A stretch of 64,000 nt of DNA from CAZTTG01 sp964615935 (GTDB taxonomy: Bacteria > Planctomycetota > UBA1135 > GCA-002686595): positions 44,244 through 108,243 of the forward strand of contig CAZTTG010000006.1 of the NCBI GenBank assembly GCA_964615935.1. Direction: 5' to 3'. Each line of letters opens with the position of its first letter. The first letter of the stretch is position 1. Below the pieces are notes generated by a model. That model searched no databases. It was not told the origin of the DNA and saw only the letters and a program-made list of their open reading frames with translations. Below, piece after piece: positions 48,386-57,695 of the stretch. The translations under genes were made by a program, and so were the position numbers.

Positions 48386-49948
48386 CTATCCCGGGGCCGG
48401 GTCGGGTGGTGGCGCGTCGGCCTCGCCCGCCTCCAGGGGCCCCACCTCGCCCTCGCTGCGCGCCACGATGGCCGCGCCGCAGGAGTCCGACCACACGTTG
48501 ACGCCGGTGCGCAGCATGTCCAGCGGCCGGTCGATGGCGAGCAGCAGGGTGGCGCCCTCGAGCGGCAGGTTCAGGACCCCCAGGATGGTCAACATCATCA
48601 CCAGGCCGGCCGAGGGGATACCCGCCGCGCCCACGCTGGCGAGCAGCGCCATCAGGACCACCAGGCCCTGGTCGGCGAGGGTGAGCGTGAACTCGGGGTC
48701 GACGCTGGCGTAGTACTGGGCCAGGAAGATCACCCCGATGCACTCGTAGAGCGCCGTGCCGTCCATGTTGATGGTGGCGCCCAGCGGAAGGGTGAAGGAG
48801 GCGATCTTGCCGCTCACCCGGCCGCGCTTCTCCACGGTCTCCATCGTGACCGGGAGGGTGAGGTTGGAGGAGCTGGTGCTGAAGGCCGTGACCAGGGCCG
48901 GCGTCATGGCCCGGAACCAGCGCCGGGGCGAGATCCCCCCCACCACGCGCAGCAGGATCGGCAGGGTGATGCAGGAGTGGATGAGCAGGGCCGCGGTGAC
49001 CGTGCCCATGTAGATGAGCAGGGGCTTGAAGACCCCCATGCCCGTGCCCCCCACCACCTTCACGATGAGGACGAACACCCCGTAGGGGATCAGCTTGAGC
49101 ACCCCCTCGGCCAGCCGCATGATCACCTCGAGCAGGGATCGCGCCAGGCCGTAGACGTTGCTGCGGTGCGGCTCCCGGCTCTGGGTGATGAAGAAGCCGA
49201 AGAGCAGGGCGAAGAAGATCATCGAGAGCATGTTCCGGTTGTCCGACATCGACTCGACGATGTTCGGCGGGACCATGCGCTTGAAGACCTCGATGAGCTG
49301 GGGGCGATCGTCTCCCAGCTCCTGGACGAGGGGCGAGAGCCCCAGCTCGGCGTCCTCGCCCGGGCTCACCGCGTTCACCAGCACTTGGCCCACGAGGATG
49401 GCCAGCAGGCTGGTGCTCACGTAGTAGACGACCGTCTTGCCCCCCAGCCGTCCCAGCTCCCGCGGGCTGCCGATGCCGGCCACGCCGCAGATGATGGAGA
49501 CCATGACCAGGGGCACGATGAGCATTTTCAGGAGCGACATGAAGATGTCGGCCGCGAAGGCGAAGGGCCCCAGCGCTCGCCCCAGGGGAGAGCCCGGGTC
49601 CAGACCCAGCGGCAGGGGGCGCGGGTCGCCCTCGGGCACCACCAGCCACAGCATCTCGCCGTTGCCGGCCTCGGCCAGGAGGGCCTCGAGGTCCTCGGGC
49701 GTGGCCACCGGCCGGGTGACCTCCTCGGGGGTGTGGCGCGCGCGGATCACCCCCGTGATCACCAGGCCGGGCTTCAGCCGCGCCTTGTCGGTCGGCCCTC
49801 CCGGGCTGACCGAGGCGAGCTCGAGCCCCCCGGCGGTGCTCCTCCAGGTGGCGCCGGCGTGGGCCGCCGAGGGGAGGAACTGCTGCATGAGCACCCCGAG
49901 GACGACGCCCGCGGTCATCCACAGGGCGACCTTCCAGTGCAGCTTCAT
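48386..49948 (-). CDS. dicarboxylate/amino-acid:cation symporter (SDF family) with a PDZ-like insert
   Basis: This 520-residue transporter shows the SDF-family landmarks LKMLIVPLVMVSIICG, the SSSNLTLPVTMETVEKRG hairpin region, NMDGTALYE and the final substrate-site segment DMLRTGVNVWSDSCGAA. It probably imports C4-dicarboxylates or acidic amino acids with H+ or Na+. Between the first membrane span (residues 7-25) and the next (about 130) lies an extra stretch of about 90 residues. Its sequence (GLELASVSPGGPTDKARLKPGLVITGV) reads like a PDZ domain, expected on the periplasmic side. The remaining length fits the family. Confidence 0.88.
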   Translation of the reverse strand: MKLHWKVALWMTAGVVLGVLMQQFLPSAAHAGATWRSTAGGLELASVSPGGPTDKARLKPGLVITGVIRARHTPEEVTRPVATPEDLEALLAEAGNGEMLWLVVPEGDPRPLPLGLDPGSPLGRALGPFAFAADIFMSLLKMLIVPLVMVSIICGVAGIGSPRELGRLGGKTVVYYVSTSLLAILVGQVLVNAVSPGEDAELGLSPLVQELGDDRPQLIEVFKRMVPPNIVESMSDNRNMLSMIFFALLFGFFITQSREPHRSNVYGLARSLLEVIMRLAEGVLKLIPYGVFVLIVKVVGGTGMGVFKPLLIYMGTVTAALLIHSCITLPILLRVVGGISPRRWFRAMTPALVTAFSTSSSNLTLPVTMETVEKRGRVSGKIASFTLPLGATINMDGTALYECIGVIFLAQYYASVDPEFTLTLADQGLVVLMALLASVGAAGIPSAGLVMMLTILGVLNLPLEGATLLLAIDRPLDMLRTGVNVWSDSCGAAIVARSEGEVGPLEAGEADAPPPDPAPG

Positions 49949-50286
<338 letters not shown>

Positions 50287-50568
50287 TCATGCCGACCGGC
50301 TGGCCGGCGAAGGTGCCTCGGGGGCGAGGTGTGCTTCGATGCGGATGATCGAATCGCCTCGATCGTCCAGCCCGAGGACCGAGACCTCCTCACCGAGAGG
50401 CTCGAATCCCAGCGCCCGGAGTTCTTGCAAGAAGCTCTCCGAGCCCTGTATCGCGATCGTCAACCGGTCGCCGGTCTCGGGGTCGGTCCAGACCAGGCGC
50501 GTGGCCCGACCCGCGCGGAGCGGGCTCCCGGGCGACGATCCGGTCCGTTCGTGCAGCAGGTTCCTCAC
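50287..50568 (-). CDS. small hypothetical protein
   Basis: The 93-residue product contains a plausible folded core (LVWTDPETGDRLTIAIQGSESFLQELRALGFEPLGEEVSVLGLDD). It has charged alternation suggesting beta strands and one helix, and a Pro/Ser/Ala tail. No family was recognised. Codons such as ttg, caa, gaa, ata and cct make its third positions less GC-biased than in neighbouring genes. It lies between the contig junction and a 349-bp spacer, which might indicate acquired DNA. It may equally be a spurious ORF. Confidence 0.4.
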   Translation of the reverse strand: MRNLLHERTGSSPGSPLRAGRATRLVWTDPETGDRLTIAIQGSESFLQELRALGFEPLGEEVSVLGLDDRGDSIIRIEAHLAPEAPSPASRSA

Positions 50569-50917
50569 GTTCGTTTTGTTGGGGATTCGCGCCCCGACCT
50601 TCCGAAGATCGCCCGGGCGCCCTATTCCCCGCTTGCGAGTCTCGATTGCGTTCCCGGCCGCTCTTCGCGAGTCCCGGGGCCTCGTTTCGAGCTACGCGCG
50701 AGCACCGGGCCTGTGCGTCAGCTTCGGGTCAATCTCGTGTGAAACGAGGGAGACGGGCCCGGTCGCGGGATCGGGCCCCGGCCCCGCGTGGGCCAGCTTG
50801 GCCCCGGGAGCAGGATTGGCACGCCCGGGGCGGCCCGCGGCCCCGCCCGGGCGCCCCTCGGCTAGACTGGGCCGTGGAGCGGCCCCCCTTTCCCACCGCC
50901 GCTCCGGGAGGGTTTCG
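50569..50917. other. 349-bp spacer between divergent genes
   Basis: The spacer is less GC-biased near the hypothetical gene and very GC-rich towards 50917. TAGACT at about 50863-50868 is a possible -10 box for the downstream operon, without a good -35. A ggcac element at about 50816 resembles half of a sigma-54 promoter but lacks the GC-spaced second half. A strong Shine-Dalgarno (gggaggg) ends the region just before ATG 50918. Confidence 0.35.
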
Positions 50918-51775
50918 ATGAAGGGAATCGCGGGCTGGATGGCGCTCCTCGGCGCCGCGCTGGCGGCGGCGCCGGCGCGGGCGCGGGCGCAGGAGACGCT
51001 CACCCTGGTCCCCCAGAGCCACTCGGTGGACGGCGAGCTGGTCCTCTTCGCGGAAGGCCGCGGGGTCGGGCCGGCGCGGCGCGCGCCCTGGCCGACGGGG
51101 CGGATCGAGTGGCTCTTCGTGCGCGCCGCGGGCACGCAGCGCAACCTGGACGAGCTGCCGCCCGCCCGGCCCGGAGGCGACTTCGCCCGTCTGGCGCTCG
51201 AGCATCCGGGGACGACCCTCGTCGGCCTGGACGCGCGGCCCCGGGTGGAGGTCCTCTCCGCCGGTCGGCTCGCGGACTTCGCGCTGGATCGGATGGAGCG
51301 CGCGCGGGTCCCCACCGAGCTCGCGGAGCTCGAGGACGAGGTCCGCGACGAGCCGGTGCGGGTCCGCCGGATCGAGTGCGCCAAGACGCTGGTGCGCGCC
51401 GCCGGAGGCCCCCCCTCGACCTCCTCGGCCACGGCCCTCTCCAAGTCCGGGCAGGCGGTCGAGATCCGCCTGCTCATGGATCCCACGCGCACCCCCGCCG
51501 GCCTCGACCTGCCGGTCCGGGTCTACCTGCCCTTCGGCGGCGCGGAGGGGACCCGGGTCCTGGCCCGGCACCTCGGCTCGGGGCGGACGCGCAGCGCGAC
51601 CTGCGATCGGGCGGGCATCGCCTCGGTGCACCTGGCCGAGCCGGGCCGCTGGTCGCTGGAGGTCCACGCCCTGCGGCGCCTCCCCAGCGCCGAGGGGGCG
51701 CACCAGGCGGCTCGATGGGAGCTCGCCTCGGGCAGCCTGAGCTTCGAGGTCCCCAGCCGGGAGTCGCGACGATGA
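50918..51775 (+). CDS. exported protein, DUF4198-like
   Basis: The 285-residue protein has a signal peptide ending ARARAQ (about residue 26), preceded by a gggaggg ribosome-binding site. The C-terminal half (VRVYLPFGGAEGTRVLARHL, then TCDRAGIASVHLAEPGRWSLEV) follows the pattern of DUF4198 and related periplasmic Ig-like modules. No catalytic residues are apparent. It is coupled by ATGA to the BNR-repeat gene that follows, so the two products may work together outside the cytoplasm. The start 50918 is firm; the very long in-frame extension upstream is antisense to other genes. Confidence 0.62.
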   Translation: MKGIAGWMALLGAALAAAPARARAQETLTLVPQSHSVDGELVLFAEGRGVGPARRAPWPTGRIEWLFVRAAGTQRNLDELPPARPGGDFARLALEHPGTTLVGLDARPRVEVLSAGRLADFALDRMERARVPTELAELEDEVRDEPVRVRRIECAKTLVRAAGGPPSTSSATALSKSGQAVEIRLLMDPTRTPAGLDLPVRVYLPFGGAEGTRVLARHLGSGRTRSATCDRAGIASVHLAEPGRWSLEVHALRRLPSAEGAHQAARWELASGSLSFEVPSRESRR

Positions 51776-53910
51776 GCGCCCCCATCGCGGACCTCCTCGC
51801 GGCCTGGGCCCGAGAGCTGTGCCTGGGCGCGCTGCTCGCCCCGGCCGGCGTGCAGGGGACGACCCCCGGCACCCTCGCCTGGACCGAGCTGGGCCCGGCC
51901 CCCATCTCCGGCGCCCAGTACACCGGCCGCGTCTCGGCCATCGCCTGCAGCCCCACCGACCCGCAGCGCTTCTTCGCGGCCGGGGCCGACGGCGGCGTGT
52001 GGCGCACGGTGGACGGCGGTCAGAGCTGGGAGCCCCTCACCGACTCCATGCCCACCCTGGCGATGGGCGCCCTGGCCATCGACCCCACCGACGACAACAT
52101 CGTTTACGCGGGCACCGGAGAGGCCAACTACGCCAACCACTCGCGCTACGGCCTGGGGCTCTACAAGTCCCTCGACGGCGGCGATCACTGGCAGCACCTG
52201 GGGGAGTCCGAGCTCGCCGGTCGCTGCTTCTCGCGCCTCCTGGTCGACCCGCAGAACCCGCAGCGGCTCTTCGCCGCCATCACGCGGGCGGGCGGCTTCC
52301 CCGAGCTGGCCGCGGCCAAGGGGCATCCCCAGGCCACGGGGCCGCTGGGGGTGTTCCGCTCGCTCGACGGCGGCCACTCCTGGACGCGGCTCGCCGGGGG
52401 CCTGCCGGACCTCTCGGCCACCGACCTGGCCATGGACCCCGGCGATCCGGACGTGCTCTACGCCGGGATCGGCCGCATCTTCGGGAGCGCGCAGAACGGC
52501 GTCTACAAGAGCGTCGACGGGGGCGCGAGCTGGACCCGCCTGGGCGGAGGCCTGCCGACCAGCAGCGTGGGCCGCATCAGCCTGGCCGTGGCCCCCAGCC
52601 AGGCGTCTCGGGTCTACGCCCTGATCACCCGGCCGGCCAGCTCCAGCGGGGGCAGCGCCTCGACCCTGGGGGCCTGGCGCAGCGACGACCACGGGGCGAG
52701 CTGGACGGCGATCTCGCCCGGCAGCATCCAGTCCTCCTACGGGTGGTACCTGAGCGTGGTGGGCGTGCACCCCACCGACCCCGACACCGTGTTCATGGGC
52801 GGGCTCGGCCTCTACCGCTCGACCAGCGCCGGCGCGGGCTGGTCCAACCGCACCCCGCCCCACGTCGACATGCACGCCATCGCCTGGGACGCGGCGGGTC
52901 GCCTCCTGGTGGGCGACGACGGCGGGGTCCACCGCAGCACCAACCTGGGCGACGTCTGGAGCTCCCTCAACGACGGCCTGGGCATCATCCAGTTCTACGC
53001 CGGCCTCTCGACCCACCCGACCGACGACCAGCTCATCTTCGGCGGCACCCAGGACAACGGCACCAACCGGCACGACGCGCCGGGGCTCGGCTGGAGCCAG
53101 GTGCTGGGCGGCGACGGCGGGTGGACCCGGCTCGACCCCACCAGCCCCCAGTACGTCTTCGCCGAGTACCAGGGGTCCGGCAACCTCTACCGCTCCACCA
53201 ACGGCGGCTGGAGCTTCGGCTGGTCGGGCTCGGGCATCTCCGGCTCGGACCGCACCTGCTTCGTGCCGCCCTACCTGATCGACCCCCTGACGCCGGGTCG
53301 GATGCTCTACGCCACCCATCGCATCTACCACAGCACCGACCACGGCGCGAGCTGGAGCCCCATCAGCGGGGACCTCAGCGGCGGCGCGGGGGCGGTGCGC
53401 GCCCTGGCCCAGTCGCCGGCGGATCCCCTCTACGTCTTCGCCGCGACCAACGACGGCAACCTGCAGCGCTCCACCGACGGCGGGTGGAGCTTCGCGCTGA
53501 TCGACAGCGGCAACCCCGGCTGGCCCCGGGTGACCCGGGAGCTCTTCTGCGATCCCCAGGACCCGCTGACGCTGTACCAGGCGGTGGCCTCCTTCGGGAC
53601 CGTCCAGGTGCGGCGCACGCGCAACGCCGGCCAGAGCTGGGAGCCCCTCGACATGGGGCTCCCCGACGTCCCCGTCAACGCGGTGGCGGTGGACGTGCGC
53701 CCCGAGAAGCCGGCCCTCTTCGCGGGCACGGACTCGGGGCTGTGGGTGAGCTACGACGAGGGCGTGCGCTGGCAGCGCTACGGGAGCGGTCTGCCCAACG
53801 CGCCGGTGATCGACGTCCTGCTGGAGCCGCGCCGGAACCGGATCCTGGTGGGCACGCAGGGCCGCGGCGCCTGGAGCGCGCCGCTGATGATGGCCGAGAA
53901 GGCCCGCTGA
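51772..53910 (+). CDS. BNR/Asp-box beta-propeller protein (VPS10/sialidase-like)
   Basis: The 712-residue protein contains many Asp-box blades: TVDGGQSWEPL, SLDGGDHWQHL, SLDGGHSWTRL, SVDGGASWTRLG, SDDHGASWTAI, STDHGASWSPI and STDGGWSFAL. This gives a two-propeller architecture as in VPS10-like or xyloglucanase-like proteins. No sialidase catalytic set (RIP motif, Tyr/Glu) was recognised. The N-terminus has a modest hydrophobic stretch (LCLGALLAPAGVQG) that may serve for export. It begins in the stop of the DUF4198-like gene. It is convergent with the phosphodiesterase-like gene, 28 bases apart. Confidence 0.82.
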   Translation: MSAPIADLLAAWARELCLGALLAPAGVQGTTPGTLAWTELGPAPISGAQYTGRVSAIACSPTDPQRFFAAGADGGVWRTVDGGQSWEPLTDSMPTLAMGALAIDPTDDNIVYAGTGEANYANHSRYGLGLYKSLDGGDHWQHLGESELAGRCFSRLLVDPQNPQRLFAAITRAGGFPELAAAKGHPQATGPLGVFRSLDGGHSWTRLAGGLPDLSATDLAMDPGDPDVLYAGIGRIFGSAQNGVYKSVDGGASWTRLGGGLPTSSVGRISLAVAPSQASRVYALITRPASSSGGSASTLGAWRSDDHGASWTAISPGSIQSSYGWYLSVVGVHPTDPDTVFMGGLGLYRSTSAGAGWSNRTPPHVDMHAIAWDAAGRLLVGDDGGVHRSTNLGDVWSSLNDGLGIIQFYAGLSTHPTDDQLIFGGTQDNGTNRHDAPGLGWSQVLGGDGGWTRLDPTSPQYVFAEYQGSGNLYRSTNGGWSFGWSGSGISGSDRTCFVPPYLIDPLTPGRMLYATHRIYHSTDHGASWSPISGDLSGGAGAVRALAQSPADPLYVFAATNDGNLQRSTDGGWSFALIDSGNPGWPRVTRELFCDPQDPLTLYQAVASFGTVQVRRTRNAGQSWEPLDMGLPDVPVNAVAVDVRPEKPALFAGTDSGLWVSYDEGVRWQRYGSGLPNAPVIDVLLEPRRNRILVGTQGRGAWSAPLMMAEKAR

Positions 53911-53938
53911 GACCCGCGCGGCGCGCCTTCCCGACGGC

Positions 53939-56374
53939 TCAGTCGGCCATCTTCAGCGGCTCGAAGTCGTAGTCCTCGGGCCGCGCCACCCCCATCAGGT
54001 CCAGGACCGTGGGGGCGATCTGCATGATGTTCACGCCGTCCTCGGGGATCTCCACCTTGCGGTTGCAGAAGAAGGTGCCGGTGACGATCTCGGGGGCCAT
54101 CGAGACGTGGTCGCCCGACCAGTTCTTGAGGTTGTCCTCGTAGGGCGAGGCCATGCGGTAGCCGACCCCCTCGTCGCCCTTCTCCAGCTTGCAGCCGCCC
54201 ATGGTCGTCGACCAGGACACCCGGTAGCCGTTGGCGAAGCCCAGGATCATGTCCGCCTCGCGGTCCAGGTAGGGCCCCGAGTGGACGTCCCGCACCGCGA
54301 AGCTCTGCTTGCCGATGTGGTCGCCGGTGGCCGGGTCGGTGGTGGCCAGGAAGTCGGCGGTGATCTGCTGCATGAGGTCGGCGGCCTCGGAGGGCTTGAC
54401 GATGCCGCCCCCCTCGCGCCCCTCCAGGTTGAGGTAGACCATGCCCAGACCCAGCGAGTAGGCCCGGGTCTTCGACCAGTCCACGTAGCTGCCCAGGAAG
54501 CGGCCGTCGCTCTTGCTCTTCAGGCGCTGGCGCGGCACCAGGTAGCCCTTCTCCGCCAGCCAGTTGTTCACGTGCACCTGCCGCTGGAAGGTGTAGAAGC
54601 CGTGGTCGGAGCAGATGAGCAGGGTGTCCTCGGCCCCCAGGTGGCGCTCCATCACCTCGCCCACGAAGCGATCCACCTGCCGGTAGATGGCGGGGATGGC
54701 GTCCCGCAGCTCGATGGTCTCGCCGAAGAACTCCATGGTCCGGCTGGCCTGCTCCTCCTCGTAGAGGGGGTGCTCCGCATCGTAGTACTGGTACATCATG
54801 TGCTGGGTCCGGTCGGGGGTGCTCAGCACGGTCATCATGATGCGCCAGTCGTCGCGCTCGAGGGCCACGTGGCTCATCCGCTCGCGCAGATCGAAGGTGA
54901 ACTCGATGTCCTGCATGAAGCTCACCGGATCGAGCAGGTCGTCCTTGAAGGGCATGGTCATGCAGGCCCAGCCGATGGTCTCAAAGGGACCGCCCAGCTT
55001 CTCGGCGAGCTGGCTGGCGAAGCAGTGGGGCTGGCTGATCGGCTGCCAGAAGGGCGGGGCGGCGGGGTCGATCTGGAGGGCGTCGACGAAGAGGGTGAGG
55101 ATCTCCGGGTCCATCGCCTGGATCTGCACCCGGGTGATGGCCTTGACCTTGATCAGGGGGTTGAGCTCGAAGGTCAGGTGGTACCAGTCCGACCACTCGC
55201 CCGGGCGCAGCGTCTTCTTCTCGGTCCCGATCGAGACCACCGCGGAGTCCTCGCCGCGTTCGATGCGCAGCGGCAGGCTGAGGGGCTCCTTCTCGAGGTC
55301 GTCGACCTGCTCCTCCAGCAGGGCCTTCTCGTCCTGCAGGGCCAGGCTCGCCTGATAGCCCAGGCTGTCCTCGTCGAGCTCGAGCTCCAGCTCGGCGATC
55401 TGCGCCTCGAGGCGCTCCACCTGCCAGAAGTTGACCGGTCCCCAGATGGAGGTCTCGATCACGCCCTCGTGCTCGTCCACGCGCAGCTTCTTGCCGCCCG
55501 AACCGGTGGAGGCCAGCCTGTCGTTGATGGAGCGAGTGAAATACATGTCGTCGGTGGTGTAGACGAAGAAGCTCTGCACGCTGCCGCGGGCATCCGGCAC
55601 CCCCAGCCCCGAGAGCACCTTGGCGCCCTCCACCTCGGCCCGGTCGAAGCACTGCGCCGCGGCCAGGACGATCGAGGGCACGCCGGCGCGGGCGGCGGTC
55701 TCCCAGAAGGGCTCGCACTCCACGCGGTTGCGCATCACCGGCATCTCGCCGGGCAGGTACTGGCGGAGGGTGAAGCCGCCCCAGCCGGCGCCCGCCCCCA
55801 GCACCAGGGCCAGGGCGATCGACAGGGCCGCCTTCATGCGCAGGAGCACCAGGAACAGGAAGGCCGAGATCGCCAGCACCGCGACGCCCGAGACCAGGGC
55901 CAGCTTCCAGGCGCGCCAGGTGGGGATGGGCGCGTTGCGGCACTCCTCGAGCGGCCGCGGGGTGTCGGTGTCGATGTGCCCGAAGGTCGGCGAGGGCGTC
56001 TGGGAGCTGCCCACGAGCTGGCGCCGCACGAAGCCCGGCACGCCGGTCTTGCCCGGGTTCCGCCCCGAGTTCAGCGACGCCCAGGCCACCGGCGACTCGG
56101 GCGGGCGGGTGGTGTCCAGGTGGGCGAAGGTGCCCTGCTCGGCCAGGCGCCGCAGGTTCGGGAGGGCCCCGCTCTCCATCAGCGCCTGCGTCGTGCTGCC
56201 ATCGGTGCCGTCGAAGCCCAGGACGATCACCCGCGGCTCGGACTGGGGCGCGCCGGGGCTCCCCGGGGCGTAGCCCGATGCAAACGGCGCCAGGGCGAGC
56301 AGGCCCAGCGCCGGCAGGAGCGGCTGTGAGCCGATGCGGGGGAGACGGTCCAGGAGGGTTTGAATGGGGTTCAT
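53939..56374 (-). CDS. alkaline-phosphatase-superfamily (type I phosphodiesterase) membrane protein
   Basis: The 811-residue protein begins with a signal/anchor segment. It carries the superfamily start VIVLGFDGTDGS, then ESPVAWASLNSGRNPGKTGV (nucleophile region), and later the metal-binding segments LICSDHGFYTF and DVHSGPYLDREADMILGF. These match type I phosphodiesterase/nucleotide pyrophosphatase-like enzymes. Two membrane spans at about residues 155-205 separate an N-terminal fragment from the main domain, an unusual internal insertion. A helical stretch at about 320-360 may be coiled coil. The substrate is unknown. Confidence 0.8.
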   Translation of the reverse strand: MNPIQTLLDRLPRIGSQPLLPALGLLALAPFASGYAPGSPGAPQSEPRVIVLGFDGTDGSTTQALMESGALPNLRRLAEQGTFAHLDTTRPPESPVAWASLNSGRNPGKTGVPGFVRRQLVGSSQTPSPTFGHIDTDTPRPLEECRNAPIPTWRAWKLALVSGVAVLAISAFLFLVLLRMKAALSIALALVLGAGAGWGGFTLRQYLPGEMPVMRNRVECEPFWETAARAGVPSIVLAAAQCFDRAEVEGAKVLSGLGVPDARGSVQSFFVYTTDDMYFTRSINDRLASTGSGGKKLRVDEHEGVIETSIWGPVNFWQVERLEAQIAELELELDEDSLGYQASLALQDEKALLEEQVDDLEKEPLSLPLRIERGEDSAVVSIGTEKKTLRPGEWSDWYHLTFELNPLIKVKAITRVQIQAMDPEILTLFVDALQIDPAAPPFWQPISQPHCFASQLAEKLGGPFETIGWACMTMPFKDDLLDPVSFMQDIEFTFDLRERMSHVALERDDWRIMMTVLSTPDRTQHMMYQYYDAEHPLYEEEQASRTMEFFGETIELRDAIPAIYRQVDRFVGEVMERHLGAEDTLLICSDHGFYTFQRQVHVNNWLAEKGYLVPRQRLKSKSDGRFLGSYVDWSKTRAYSLGLGMVYLNLEGREGGGIVKPSEAADLMQQITADFLATTDPATGDHIGKQSFAVRDVHSGPYLDREADMILGFANGYRVSWSTTMGGCKLEKGDEGVGYRMASPYEDNLKNWSGDHVSMAPEIVTGTFFCNRKVEIPEDGVNIMQIAPTVLDLMGVARPEDYDFEPLKMAD

Positions 56375-56524
56375 GGTGGGCGCTACCCGCTGACACTTGC
56401 TGCCGTTAGGATTCCTGGTCGGCCTCCGCCGGGGAGGCTGCGGAGCTTCGATCCGCTCCGATCCGAGGTAGATCGGTCTGCGTACGAACGGATGGCGCGA
56501 GAGGGTAGGTCAGGCCGCCGGGAA

Positions 56525-57682
56525 ATGTCAAACGCCGCCGCCCGGGCTGCGGGGGGCTGGCGGCGTCCTCCCACGGGGAGCTCCGGCGCGACCCGGCAGG
56601 GGGGCGCCACGAGCCAGGCGGTGCTCGGCATCGCGGGGGTCTTCTTCGTCCTGCTGACGGTCCTGGCCCTGATCTGGTACATGGTCGACCACCAGCACCG
56701 GGTCGCCGTGGAAGCCGAGCTGGCGGCGCGACGGGTCGAGGAGCAGATGCACGAGGCGCGGCGCGAGGCCGAGGCCCGGGCCGCCGGAGAGGAGCGCGGT
56801 CCGCTGGGGGCCGGAGAGGCCGCCGAGCCGCGCGCGCCGGCCGGGGCCCTGGAGCGCGATCCGACGCCCTCCCCCGCGAGGAGCTTCGACGGCGTCGGCA
56901 CCATCCGGGGGAGGATCACCGCGACGACGGCCGAGGAGCTGCCGCAGGAGTGGGCCGCGATCCTGTCCCCCAGCGCATCCCTGGTGGGCAGCAGCCTGGC
57001 GGTGCACCGTCGCCTGGACCACGAGGGGGGCGGGATCGAGTTCGACTTCGGCCAGGTCCCGCTGGGCGGCTACGAGCTGAGGATCGAGGGCCCCGGCGTC
57101 CAGAGCCGCCCGCGCCAGGTCCTGCTGGCCGCGGGGCAGGCCGAGGTCTACCTGACGGTCCCGGTCCTCCCCACCGGCAGCCTCTCGGGCAGCATCCAGA
57201 TGCCCGCCGGGGTCCCCATGGACGGCCTGTGGGTCATCCTCGAGCACGCGGCCACCGGGACGCGCCGGCAGACCTGGACCGACGGCGCCGGCGGCTACCG
57301 CTTCGAGGACGTGTGCGACGGCGGCTACATCCTGTTCCTCGGCGGCGCCACGGCCCCCATCCGGCCACCCCTGGAGCTCTCCTTCCAGGCGCCCCACATG
57401 ACGGTGCCCACGCAGGAGTTCTCGAACCTCGGCGTGCTCGACGTCCGGGTGGTGGACGCCTACGGCCAGCGCGTGGCCGGCGCCACGGTCCGCGGCTACG
57501 GGGACCGGGGGGGCCAGATCGTTGCCGAGTCGGACAGCCGGGGGGAGGCGGTGGTGCGCTTCCTGCCGGCGGGGCGCTACACCGTCTACGGCTCCCTGGA
57601 CGAGATCGGCTCCGGCCGGACCCGGGTCGAGCTCCAGGAGGGCGAGAGGAAGCGCGCCAACCTCGTTCTCGAGCGCCGATGA
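56525..57682 (+). CDS. single-pass membrane protein with carboxypeptidase-regulatory-like domains
   Basis: The 385-residue protein has one span at about residues 33-54 (GIAGVFFVLLTVLALIWYMV), a charged helical stalk, and a Pro/Ala linker. Three beta-sandwich modules of the carboxypeptidase-regulatory type follow, for example GSLSGSIQMPAGVPMDGLW with TDGAGGYRFEDVCDGGY, and VLDVRVVDAYGQRVAGATV with DSRGEAVVRFLPAGRYTVY. These are adhesive or structural domains. Start 56525 is chosen; ATG 56492 is equally open. The gene is divergent from the phosphodiesterase-like gene, with TAGGAT at 56407-56412 as possible -10. Confidence 0.72.
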   Translation: MSNAAARAAGGWRRPPTGSSGATRQGGATSQAVLGIAGVFFVLLTVLALIWYMVDHQHRVAVEAELAARRVEEQMHEARREAEARAAGEERGPLGAGEAAEPRAPAGALERDPTPSPARSFDGVGTIRGRITATTAEELPQEWAAILSPSASLVGSSLAVHRRLDHEGGGIEFDFGQVPLGGYELRIEGPGVQSRPRQVLLAAGQAEVYLTVPVLPTGSLSGSIQMPAGVPMDGLWVILEHAATGTRRQTWTDGAGGYRFEDVCDGGYILFLGGATAPIRPPLELSFQAPHMTVPTQEFSNLGVLDVRVVDAYGQRVAGATVRGYGDRGGQIVAESDSRGEAVVRFLPAGRYTVYGSLDEIGSGRTRVELQEGERKRANLVLERR

Positions 57683-57695
57683 GCGGGGCCCGGCG

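Noticed and set aside
50804..50835. Sigma-54 promoter (ttggcac at about 50815)
   Set aside because: The downstream half does not match TTGCW at the required spacing (gggcg instead).
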